Assembly: GCF_000763905.1 (NCBI RefSeq)
Contig: NZ_JRKN01000018.1
Span: forward strand, 1-64,000
DNA length: 64,000 nucleotides
Source: Paracoccus halophilus
Lineage (GTDB): Bacteria; Pseudomonadota; Alphaproteobacteria; Rhodobacterales; Rhodobacteraceae
Direction of reading: 5' to 3'
Shown: positions 1 through 6,826 of the stretch, piece after piece
Numbering within the stretch: the stretch's first letter is position 1
Layout of the letters: each line of letters begins with the position of its first letter
Translations under genes and position numbers: made by a program
Notes under the pieces: model-generated
Databases searched by the model: none
Told to the model about the DNA's origin: nothing
What the model saw: only the letters and a program-made list of their open reading frames with translations

Positions 1-133
1 GCTGGCAAAGGATTGGGAGAAATCCATCGAGAGCGCAGAGGCATGGGTTCTCATCGCACATATCAGGCGCATGACCAGGGCAATCGCAACAGATTGAAAT
101 CATTCATCTCGTTTTGAATCTGGCTCTGAGCGT
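1..133 (+). mobile_element. Right end of an IS5-family insertion sequence
   Basis: The transposase ends at 97. The following 35 bases (ATTCATCTCGTTTTG, then CTGGCTCTGAG) look like the terminal non-coding end of the element. The host reading frame (oppB-like, minus strand) becomes recognisable again from about base 134, which sets the approximate boundary. The left end, its inverted repeat and the target duplication lie outside the window, so the exact edge is uncertain by several bases. Confidence 0.55.
2..97 (+). pseudogene. C-terminus of an IS5-family transposase, cut by the window edge
   Basis: The 31 codons before the TGA read as a typical IS5-family transposase end: a DWEKS-like stretch, AWVLIAHIRR, then a basic tail. 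Only this tail lies in the window, so it cannot be told whether the full transposase to the left is intact. It reads toward the truncated permease gene at 104-439, as expected if the insertion sequence landed inside that gene. The family call comes from recognised sequence, not from an alignment. Confidence 0.7.
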
Positions 134-439
134 GCCATAGGTCAGCGTGACCGGAAAGCCGGCGGCGATCAGGTCGTTCACGCTGCGGTCGGGATAGACG
201 AAGCTGGGGCCGAAATCGAAATGCAGCACGATCCCGGTCAGATAGTTCCAGATCTGCAGCCAAAGCGGGTCGTCCAGCCCGTATTTCGCGTTCAGATTGG
301 CCAGCACCTGCGGCGGCAATTCGCGTTCCAGCGAGAATGGTCCGCCCGGCGCCAGATGCATCAGGATGAAGGAAAAGACGATCAACAGCAGCAGCGTCGG
401 TATCGCTACCGCCAGGCGTCGCATGACGAATGCGAACAT
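104..439 (-). pseudogene. Truncated peptide/nickel-type ABC permease (oppB-like), interrupted by an IS
   Basis: The first 102 residues match the N-terminus of OppB/DppB permeases: a first membrane helix (about residues 9-30, VAIPTLLLLIVFSF), the periplasmic loop with LAPGGPF and YGLDDPL, and FGPSF before the second helix. After FPVTLTYG the frame runs into the IS end and stops, giving 111 residues where the family has about 300-340. The product would lack nearly all membrane helices and the EAA loop that contacts the ATPase. The gene lies downstream of its binding protein (526-2130) in the same direction. Any oppC, oppD and oppF genes would lie beyond the IS, outside the window. A chimeric assembly join at the IS copy is an alternative to a real disruption. 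Confidence 0.7.
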
Positions 440-483
440 GGCGCGTGCCTCCCTGCGGAATCATGTCGCCCCCCGGGGGCGGT

Positions 484-513
484 GATCGTGGCCGGACGGG
501 GCCGGCCATGATC
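484..513 (-). promoter_or_regulatory. Intercistronic stem-loop between binding protein and permease genes
   Basis: A near-perfect 12-bp inverted repeat (484-495 with 502-513, one wobble or mismatch, 6-base loop) lies in the 86-base gap between the binding-protein stop and the permease start. Neither side carries a T-run. In ABC operons, hairpins here commonly stabilise the upstream mRNA or attenuate readthrough, so binding protein is made in excess over permease. That role is inferred from position. Confidence 0.5.
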
Positions 514-525
514 GCGCGGGTGTCG

Positions 526-2130
526 TTACTCGGCGACGCGATACATGTCCTTGGCGTACCAGCTGCTCATCACGTTCTCGAGCGGCACGCCGCGCAGGTC
601 GGCATTGATCATCTGAGCCTGCGCATAGTGATAGGCCGGGGCCAGCGGCATGTCGGCGATCAGCAGCTGTTCGGCCTGCCTGTACAATTCGGCCGGGTTC
701 TCGGCGGTCGCGGCCTGATCCAGCAGCGCGTCATATTCGGGGTTGGAATATTTGCCCTGATTGTAGCCGCCCGAGCGGAAGTAATCGAGGAAGGTCGAGG
801 CCTCGTTGTAATCGCCGCACCAGGCATAGCGGGCGACCTCGAAATCCTGGTTGTTCAGCCGGTCGATATGCACCTTCCATTCGTAATTGTTCAGCGTCAC
901 GTTGACGCCGATCGCCTTCCAGAACTGCTGCACGGCGATGGCCAGCTTCTTGTGATCCTCCGAGGTGTTGTACTGGATCGTCAGGCTCAGCGGGTTGTCG
1001 GGGCCGTAACCCGCCTCGGCCAGAAGCGCCTTTGCCTTTTCCACCCGCTCGGGCTGGGTCCAGCCGGCCATCTCGATCTCGGGCGGCTCAAAGCCCTCGA
1101 TCGCCCAATGGGTCCAGTAATAGGCCGGCTTCTGGCCGCCCTGCAGGATCCGCTCGACGATGATGTCGCGATCCACCGCATAGGACAGCGCCTGCCGCAC
1201 GCGCAGATCCTTCAGCGCCTCGGGGCCCTTGTCGGACAGGTTGAACAGATAGGAATAGGAGCAGGCCCAGGGGGTCGAGACCGCCTGATCGGGATATTCC
1301 TTCTGCAGCCGCGGGAACTGGCCGGCGGGCAGGGTGTTCATCCAGTCGATTTCGCCCGCGAGATAGCGGGTCAGGCCGATATTCTGGTCGTTGACGGTGA
1401 CGAAGGTCACCCTGTCCATGATCGTATTGGCCGCGTCCCAGTAATTCTCGTTCCTGACCGCCGTTGCCTGCACGCCAAGCTCGTGGCTTTCCAGCACATA
1501 GGCGCCATTGCCGACCAGCTTGCCGGGCTGGGTCCAGGCGTCGCCCTCGGCCTCGATGACCTTTTGCGGGGCGGGGTAGGTGGTCGAATGCGACAGGGTT
1601 TTCAGGAAATAGGGGGTCGGCTTCGACAGCGTGACCTCCAGCGTCCTGTCGTCCACGGCCCTGGCGCCCAGCTCCTCGGGGGGCTTCTCGCCGGCCACGA
1701 TCTCGGCGGCATTGGTGATGTTCATCAGCTCGATGAACCAGGCATATTCCGAGGCCGTCGCCGGGTTGGCCGCGCGCTGCCAGGCATAGACGAAATCGCC
1801 CGCGGTGACCGGATCGCCATTCGACCATTTCGCCTCGCGCAGATGGAAGGTGTAGGTCAGCCCGTCCTCGCTGACCTCCCAGCTTTCGGCGGCGCCGGGG
1901 ATCATGGCGCCCTTGGCATCCTCGTTCAGCAGCCCCTCGAACAGCTGCCGGATCAGGTCGGAATCGGTGCGCGAGGAGGTCAGCTGCGGATCCAGCGACT
2001 TGATCGCATCGAGGATCCAGAAATCAAGTGACTGGTCTTCGGCCAGCTGCTCGCCCTCGGCCGGGGTGGCGGCAAAGGCGGGCAGAGCAAGCACGGCGGC
2101 CAGCGCCGTGGCGATGAATAACTTGGTCAT
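526..2130 (-). CDS. Peptide-type ABC transporter substrate-binding protein (family 5, OppA-like)
   Basis: This 534-residue periplasmic binding protein would capture oligopeptides or related solutes for an ABC importer. A signal peptide occupies about residues 1-21 (MTKLFIATALAAVLALPAFA). It is followed by family-5 landmarks: SLDPQLTSS near the N-terminus, LNEDAKGAMIPGAAESWEVS, the YTFHLREAKWSNGDPVTAGDFVYAW block, and VRQALSYAVDRD in the middle. The length is normal for the family. A GGAGAG ribosome site precedes the ATG. The gene is first in its operon, followed by the hairpin at 484-513 and the IS-truncated permease, so the importer is probably not functional unless other permeases substitute. 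The substrate cannot be read from the sequence. Confidence 0.9.
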   Translation of the reverse strand: MTKLFIATALAAVLALPAFAATPAEGEQLAEDQSLDFWILDAIKSLDPQLTSSRTDSDLIRQLFEGLLNEDAKGAMIPGAAESWEVSEDGLTYTFHLREAKWSNGDPVTAGDFVYAWQRAANPATASEYAWFIELMNITNAAEIVAGEKPPEELGARAVDDRTLEVTLSKPTPYFLKTLSHSTTYPAPQKVIEAEGDAWTQPGKLVGNGAYVLESHELGVQATAVRNENYWDAANTIMDRVTFVTVNDQNIGLTRYLAGEIDWMNTLPAGQFPRLQKEYPDQAVSTPWACSYSYLFNLSDKGPEALKDLRVRQALSYAVDRDIIVERILQGGQKPAYYWTHWAIEGFEPPEIEMAGWTQPERVEKAKALLAEAGYGPDNPLSLTIQYNTSEDHKKLAIAVQQFWKAIGVNVTLNNYEWKVHIDRLNNQDFEVARYAWCGDYNEASTFLDYFRSGGYNQGKYSNPEYDALLDQAATAENPAELYRQAEQLLIADMPLAPAYHYAQAQMINADLRGVPLENVMSSWYAKDMYRVAE

Positions 2131-2489
2131 GATTTCTCTCCAGGTTGTGTCCGGGGCGTCTTCGCGCCGTTATGCAATCAGCTTATTCCAACTGAAATCC
2201 GGGGCAAGAAACTTCGTCGCCTGTTACGCGACGTGAGTTCGCGGCCGGCACCGGCGCCCGTGCCGGAATCGGAGGCTGAGAAAAATTTCTTTGTAATACA
2301 GATATTTGCGCCCAAAGCGGTGGCAGCGCGCCGCCGCTGCCGGCCGGGCGTGAAAGGCGTTCAGCCCGGTCGCGCGTGGCGCATGCTTCGCCGCTGGAGC
2401 GCCGCATTTCCGCAGCGTCAAGATGTTTTCTGCGCCGCCGCAGGCTTCCATCGCCATCGGAGAGGGCGGCGAAATCAGCGAAGAAAGAC
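2131..2489. other. Gene-free interval upstream of the binding-protein gene
   Basis: No frame here reads as a credible protein; those open on both strands are GC-driven. The interval should hold the promoter for the minus-strand binding-protein gene. An AT-rich patch at about 2276-2310 stands out from the GC-rich surroundings, but I cannot assign -35 and -10 boxes with normal spacing. The other end of the interval abuts the terminator at 2490-2510. Confidence 0.4.
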
Positions 2490-2510
2490 GGCCCCTGATT
2501 ATCAGGGGCC
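2490..2510 (-). terminator. Intrinsic terminator of the EF-hand repeat gene
   Basis: A perfect 9-bp stem (GGCCCCTGA with TCAGGGGCC) closes a TTA loop. It lies about 90 bases past the stop of the minus-strand gene at 2602-3174. On that strand it is followed by GTCTTTCTTCG, a pyrimidine-rich but not pure T tract. The placement and perfect stem support termination of that gene. Confidence 0.6.
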
Positions 2511-2601
2511 GCACAGGCCGGGCCGGATACACTGGGTTCAGGACAGTCCCGGCGCGCAGGGTGCGAACCGGCCAAGCCCGAGCCTGGCCGGATGCGCGGG
2601 A

Positions 2602-3174
2602 TCAATCGTCGTCGTCACTGCCACCGCGGCCGCCGCCGTCATCGCCACCGCGACCGCCACGGCCACCGCCGTCATCGCCACCGCGCCCGGCACCGCCACG
2701 CCCGGCGCCGCCACGCCCGCCGCCATCATCGTCATCGCCGCCGCGCCCTGCGCCGCCGCGCCCTGCGCCGCCACGCCCGCCGCCGTCATCATCATCGCCG
2801 CCGCGCCCGGCAGCGCCGCGGCCACCGCCGTCATCATCATCGCCGCTGCGCCCGACGCCGCCGCGGCCACGGCCACCGCCGTCATCGTCATCGCCGGCGC
2901 GCCCGCCCCCGGCACGGCCGCCACGGCCACGGTCATCATCATCGTCCGAGGCCAGCCGGCGCGCGTCCGAGCGCGACAGCCCCTGTCCGCCGTTCCGGCC
3001 CCAGAGCTGGTTGGCCCCGTCGGTGCCGAAGGTTCTCTGCAGCTCGCGATAGGACAGTTGACCATCCCGGTTTCTGTCGATGTCGGAAAACTGCGCCGAT
3101 TGCGCCGATGCGGCACCGCCGAGCGTCAGCAGCGCGACCGCGCCGAGCGCGGCGAAAGCGATCTTTCTGGTCAT
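2602..3174 (-). CDS. Secreted EF-hand protein with Asp/Gly/Arg repeat tail
   Basis: The 190-residue product starts with a signal peptide (about 1-24, ending GGAASA). It then has one canonical EF-hand calcium loop (DRNRDGQLSYRE, about residues 33-44) and a degenerate second hand (GRNGGQGLSRSD). From about residue 76 to the end it is low complexity: blocks of four or five Asp alternate with GGGRG, GRGGAG and similar Gly/Arg runs, and the chain ends in DDDD. The tail alternates strong negative charge with RGG-like positive charge. Calcium binding follows from the EF-hand family; the tail's role is unknown. The DNA under the tail (about 2605-2955) is a diverged tandem repeat likely to vary in length between strains. 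The gene has its own terminator and is not in an operon. Confidence 0.75.
   Translation of the reverse strand: MTRKIAFAALGAVALLTLGGAASAQSAQFSDIDRNRDGQLSYRELQRTFGTDGANQLWGRNGGQGLSRSDARRLASDDDDDRGRGGRAGGGRAGDDDDGGGRGRGGVGRSGDDDDGGGRGAAGRGGDDDDGGGRGGAGRGGAGRGGDDDDGGGRGGAGRGGAGRGGDDGGGRGGRGGDDGGGRGGSDDDD
2605..2955. repeat. Degenerate tandem repeat coding for DDDD-GGGRG units
   Basis: Clusters of GTC/ATC triplets (Asp codons on the minus strand) recur between GCC/CCG-rich blocks (Gly and Arg codons), roughly every 36-60 bases. The units diverge in length and third-base use, so this is an old coding repeat, not a fresh microsatellite. Spurious His/Arg-rich and Pro/Ser-rich frames appear on the plus strand across the same bases. 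Confidence 0.7.
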
Positions 3175-3286
3175 GGAAGTCTCCTGCTTGCTATCTGGAA
3201 ACCAGGGTTCCCGGTTGTTGCGGCCCGGCCATTTCGGCTGGCTCGCAGGGTATTACGCGTCACGCACCGCCCTTATTCCGACCGGA

Positions 3287-3679
3287 TCAGAATTTTTCCG
3301 GGCCACCGATCCGCCGGCGCCGGGCAAGGTGCAGCCAGAGCCGCCTGCCGCGCACGAGCCAGGGATAGAGCACCGAGGCCAGGCGGGGCGAACGGAACAG
3401 CCAGCGCTGGATCCGGTTGAAAACCCCGCCGGTGCTGGACAGCAGCGCCAGAACATGCACCGCCTGCGCCCCGGTATAGCGCCTGCCGCCCCACAGGATG
3501 ACCATACCCTCATCGAGGTCGATCCCCGCCGCCTGCGCCTCGGCCACGCGGGGATCATCCGATCTGGCATCGACCAGTTCCACCAGCCGGCCCGCCTCGC
3601 GCAGGCGCAACAGCGTCACATAGGCGCTGCAGAACGGGCACTCGCCGTCATATATGATGGTCAGGCGTTCCGCGGGCAT
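3287..3679 (-). CDS. DCC-family thiol-disulfide oxidoreductase (DUF393)
   Basis: The 130-residue protein carries the DCC signature near its start: YDGECPFCS, with the CxxC pair at residues 14 and 17 in a thioredoxin-like strand-turn-helix. The family is predicted to be redox active, but substrates are unknown. The start is the ATG at 3679, preceded by an AGGAG ribosome site; a longer upstream frame has no such site and no family similarity. It is transcribed divergently from the HTTM gene, 87 bases away. DCC and HTTM proteins are frequent neighbours or fusion partners in bacteria, so a shared role is plausible. Confidence 0.85.
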   Translation of the reverse strand: MPAERLTIIYDGECPFCSAYVTLLRLREAGRLVELVDARSDDPRVAEAQAAGIDLDEGMVILWGGRRYTGAQAVHVLALLSSTGGVFNRIQRWLFRSPRLASVLYPWLVRGRRLWLHLARRRRIGGPEKF

Positions 3680-3766
3680 GGTCTGCTCCTGTTTGTTCGC
3701 GTATGGGGAATACGCGCCCGGCTCATCCGTAATTCCCCTGAAAGCACAAGATTTGGGGAAAGTTCC

Positions 3767-5215
3767 ATGACGACCCGCCCGCAACCCATCGCGCGCATCG
3801 CTGATGCGCTTGCCCGCCCGGTCCCGGCCCTGTCGCTGGCGGCATTCCGTATCGCGCTAGGCGCCCTGCTGGTCTGGGATTGCTGGCGCTTTTTCAGGGG
3901 CGACCGGATCTGGCGATATTACGTCGCGCCCGAGTTCAATTTCACCTATGGCGGCTTCGGCTGGGTCAAGCCGCTGCCCGAGCCCTGGATCCATCTGGCC
4001 TGGCTGGCGGTGGGACTATTTGCCCTCCTGGTGATGCTGGGGCTGTTCTATCGCGTCGCGATCGTCGCGCTGACGCTGACCTTCGGCTATTTCTTCCTGC
4101 TGGACAAGGCCGAGTATCTCAATCATTTCTACCTTGTCCTGCTGTTTCTGGTGCTGATGTGCTTTCTGCCGGCGCATCGGGCGATGTCCCTGGACGCGCG
4201 ACTGTTCCCGCGGATCCGCGCCACGCATATCCCCTATGCCGCCGTCTTCATCCTGCGCGCGCAGATGGAGATCATGCTGATCTATGCCGGGCTGGTCAAG
4301 CTGACGCCGGACTGGCTGGCCGGCGAGCCGCTGGGCCTGTGGCTGCGCGAGCAGCGCGATGATCTGATCTTCGGGCCGCTGTTTCAGTATGACTGGGTGA
4401 TCCTGGCAGGCGCCTGGGGGACCGTCGCGCTGCATCTGGCCGGTGCGCCGCTGCTGCTGTGGAGGCGCACGCGCCTGCCCGTATTCCTGGTCTATTGCGT
4501 GTTTCACACCGCCAACGCGATGTTCTTCAATATCGGCATCTTTCCCTGGCTGACCATCGCGGCGACGACGATCTTTTTCGCGCCCGACTGGCCGCGTCGC
4601 CTTGCGCGCTGGTGCCATGCCCGGTTCGAGGATCTGCCTGCGCCTCTGCCGCAGCCCGCGCCCGTCGCGCGTGCGCTGCCGGCCATGGTTCTGATCGCCA
4701 TGGCGGGATGGCTGGCGGTGCAGGTCGCGCTGCCGCTCCGGTCCACCGCCTTTCCGACCGAGGTGCGCTGGTCCGGCGACGGGCACCGCTTTTCCTGGCG
4801 GATGCGCATCTACGACAGGCAGGCGGAAGGCGTCTTTCACGTCAGGTCGGGCGAACAGGAATGGCAGGTCGATCCGAATGATTACCTGACCTGGCGGCAG
4901 GCCCAGAAGATGCTGGTGCGCAGCGACATGGTTCACCAGTTCGCCGGCTATCTGGAAAGCCGCTGGCGCGAGGCCGGTCATCGCGATGTCGAGGTGCGGG
5001 CCGAGATCTGGAAATCCCTCAACGGCCGCCCGCCGCAGCTTTTCATCGACCCGGATGTCGATCTGACCGCCGCCGCCCCGAGCGTATGGCGCGCGGATCC
5101 CTGGGTTCTGCCGCTGAACGAGCCGGTCTGGGGCGTCGCCCGCAACCGGCCCGACGATCCGAGCCTGCAAACGGCGCCCGCAGAACCGGCAAATGCCGTC
5201 GCGCGCGGATCATAG
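3767..5215 (+). CDS. HTTM-domain integral membrane protein
   Basis: The 482-residue protein has several membrane helices in its first 340 residues and a soluble C-terminal part of about 120 residues. The helical part resembles the horizontally transferred transmembrane (HTTM) domain related to vitamin K-dependent gamma-carboxylase, including FHTANAMFFNIGIFPWL, which matches the HxxN...GxFP core of that fold. No carboxylase activity should be assumed; bacterial HTTM proteins are largely uncharacterised. The ATG at 3767 follows a GGGGAA site. The upstream neighbour is the divergent DCC gene. An IS21 fragment begins about 40 bases after the stop, so the native 3' end may have been altered. Confidence 0.8.
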   Translation: MTTRPQPIARIADALARPVPALSLAAFRIALGALLVWDCWRFFRGDRIWRYYVAPEFNFTYGGFGWVKPLPEPWIHLAWLAVGLFALLVMLGLFYRVAIVALTLTFGYFFLLDKAEYLNHFYLVLLFLVLMCFLPAHRAMSLDARLFPRIRATHIPYAAVFILRAQMEIMLIYAGLVKLTPDWLAGEPLGLWLREQRDDLIFGPLFQYDWVILAGAWGTVALHLAGAPLLLWRRTRLPVFLVYCVFHTANAMFFNIGIFPWLTIAATTIFFAPDWPRRLARWCHARFEDLPAPLPQPAPVARALPAMVLIAMAGWLAVQVALPLRSTAFPTEVRWSGDGHRFSWRMRIYDRQAEGVFHVRSGEQEWQVDPNDYLTWRQAQKMLVRSDMVHQFAGYLESRWREAGHRDVEVRAEIWKSLNGRPPQLFIDPDVDLTAAAPSVWRADPWVLPLNEPVWGVARNRPDDPSLQTAPAEPANAVARGS

Positions 5216-5254
5216 GCGCATAAGGCGCGGCGCGGGCCGCAACAGGCGACCGGC

Positions 5255-5510
5255 CCGTGCGTCCCATCCGGCAGGATCTTCGCCTCCAGGCAGCGGTCGT
5301 TGTCGTAGAGAGCAGACTGCGGAACCACCCCGAAGAAGGCAAAGGCATGGATGTGCCCGTCTAGCCAGGCTTCGGCCCCGCCGCAGGGTAGGCCCGGACA
5401 TAGCACGCGTCGCTGTGCGGCAGGTCCAGCACGAAGAAATGCGCCTTCTGCTCGACACCTCCGATCCGAACCCTTGCCTCGCCAAAGTCGGCCTGCGCGT
5501 GGCCCGGGGA
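5255..5510 (-). pseudogene. istA fragment of an IS21-family element, frameshifted
   Basis: One minus-strand frame reads PGHAQADFGEARVRIGG and then KAHFFVLDLPHSDACYVRAYPAA. A second frame continues with AWLDGHIHAFAFFG and VPQSALYDNDRCLEAKILPDGT. Joined, these match the catalytic-core region of IS21 IstA transposases in order, so one frameshift plus truncation at both ends has destroyed the gene. No istB or terminal repeats are seen. It lies between the HTTM gene and tRNA-Met. Confidence 0.75.
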
Positions 5511-5716
5511 CTAACTCTGTCCAAAACCAGAGAATCCAGCCCGTCCGCCCCAAGAGCCTGACAGAACAAAGAAAAACGGGGGTATCGGGCGTTGTTGTGT
5601 CTGCGCCGAGATGAGAGAAGGCGGGTCAAATGATACTCGAGTGATACCCGAGAGCGGATAGTTGCAGGCCAGGCATCCGCGCCCATCTTCAACTTACTGA
5701 AAGTACGTGAAAATTT
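5511..5716. other. Non-coding interval between the istA fragment and tRNA-Met
   Basis: No credible gene is present. It may hold further worn transposon DNA, since the istA fragment runs up to its edge, but no element end can be identified. The last bases adjoin the encoded CCA of the tRNA. Confidence 0.4.
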
Positions 5717-5793
5717 GGTAGCGGAGGAGGGACTTGAACCCCCGACACGCGGATTATGATTCCGCTGCTCTAACCAACTGAGCTACTCCGCCA
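5717..5793 (-). tRNA. tRNA-Met (anticodon CAT, elongator type)
   Basis: The 77-base gene folds as a full cloverleaf. The acceptor GGCGGAG pairs with CTCCGCT, the D arm reads AGCTCAGTTGGTTAGAGC, the anticodon stem GCGGA/TCCGC encloses ATCATAA with CAT, and the T loop reads TTCAAGT. CCA is encoded. The acceptor lacks the mismatch pattern of initiator tRNA, so elongator Met is preferred. A CAT tRNA modified to read Ile AUA cannot be excluded by sequence alone. Confidence 0.93.
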
Positions 5794-6082
5794 CGAGTGC
5801 AGGGGATTTACGTTGGCCGGCGCAGGGCGTCAAGGGGCCATGGCGGACAAACTCACGGCCCGGGTCCGATTTTCTCGCGGGGCGAGAAGGGTGACGTTTT
5901 CGGGTTATTCCGCCATTGTGACCGACCTGCGGCAAGCCGAGGGTCAGATATGGCCGCCTGGAAGCTCCGAGGCGGCAAGGCTGACGGCACGGGAAGGCCA
6001 GAGCGTCAATCGCCTTCAACTCCAACAAGGCGCTTGTCAATCATTCTATCATTATAATAACATCACCTATAGGGAGCGAATC

Positions 6083-6826
6083 ATGAATGTCAAACAGCCG
6101 AAAGAGCCCAGAACCCAGGGTCCGTTGTACCTGCAGCTTGCCACGACGCTGCGGCGCGAGATCGCGAATGGCGTCCTGAAAGCCGGGCAGAAACTGCCGA
6201 CGATCGCGGCCATGGCCGAGGCCAAGGGCGTCTCGGTCATCACGGTGCGCCAGGCCATCGAGGTCCTGGAGGCCGAGGATCTGCTGCGCCGCCATCAGGG
6301 CAAGGGCACATTCGTCACCGAAGCGCCCAAGGTCGCGACCTCGCTGACGCTGCGCTCGGACTGGGGATCGCTGCTTGAGCATCTCGAGGGCAAGCGTCCG
6401 ACGCTGATCAAGATGGTCGACAAGGTGGCCACGCCGATGCTGGACCCGCGGCTGGGCCGGTTGGAGCCGGAATACCGCTTCATGCGCCGCGTTCACACCT
6501 ATGACGACCTGCCCTATGCGCTGATCAATATCTATCTCAGCCAGCGTATCGCCGATCTCGCCCCGCAAGCCTTCGAGGAGGGCATGGTGATCTCGCAACT
6601 GTCGCGCATGCCCGAGGCGCGCATCGCGCGGATGCAGCAGCGCATCTCCTTTACCACCGCCGATGCCGAAACGGCCGAGCTGCTGAATCTGCCCGCCAAT
6701 GCCGCCATCGGCGACGTGCTGCGCGTCATCACCGATGCCGACGGCCAGGCGATCTATATCGGCCAGACCCGTTATCGCGGCGATTTCGTCCATCTTGAAT
6801 TCGATATCCAGGAGCCCCCAAAATGA
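6083..6826 (+). CDS. GntR-family transcriptional regulator with UTRA effector domain
   Basis: The 247-residue protein has a winged-helix GntR domain at about residues 10-80 (GPLYLQLATTLRREI, KLPTIAAMAE, VSVITVRQAIEVLE, GKGTFV). A C-terminal UTRA-type ligand domain follows (YRFMRRV, PYALINIYL, AETAELLNLP). HutC-type regulators usually sense a small metabolite of the pathway they control. The ATG at 6083 is chosen because AGGGAG sits just upstream and the GntR domain starts directly after it. It overlaps the metallophosphoesterase gene by 4 bases (ATGA), so the two are translationally coupled. It likely controls the downstream enzyme and transporter genes. Confidence 0.9.
   Translation: MNVKQPKEPRTQGPLYLQLATTLRREIANGVLKAGQKLPTIAAMAEAKGVSVITVRQAIEVLEAEDLLRRHQGKGTFVTEAPKVATSLTLRSDWGSLLEHLEGKRPTLIKMVDKVATPMLDPRLGRLEPEYRFMRRVHTYDDLPYALINIYLSQRIADLAPQAFEEGMVISQLSRMPEARIARMQQRISFTTADAETAELLNLPANAAIGDVLRVITDADGQAIYIGQTRYRGDFVHLEFDIQEPPK

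Noticed and set aside
430..2031. Long plus-strand open frame opposite the binding-protein gene
   Set aside because: It is GC-driven antisense openness, lacking any family similarity or ribosome site. The same applies to other long antisense frames over glg, tex, alaS and suf genes.
2605..2955. Repeat array that could be mistaken for a CRISPR
   Set aside because: Units vary in length, there are no unique spacers, and the whole array is in frame with a secreted protein.
2592..3368. A plus-strand frame extremely rich in His and Arg opposite the EF-hand gene
   Set aside because: It is the antisense image of the Asp/Gly/Arg repeat and has no ribosome site. The minus-strand frame has a signal peptide, EF-hand and terminator.
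5216..5716. A 160-residue minus-strand open frame as a gene
   Set aside because: Recognisable IstA blocks lie in the other two frames, so this frame is a by-product of a decayed transposase gene.
5872..5888. Perfect 7-bp hairpin TTCTCGC-GGG-GCGAGAA
   Set aside because: It has no T tract on either strand and does not follow a gene end, so no function can be supported.
6034..6058. TTGTCA and TATAAT as a promoter for the GntR gene
   Set aside because: The spacing is only 13 bases, too short for a normal sigma-70 promoter. The TATAAT at 6053-6058 may still be used with another -35.
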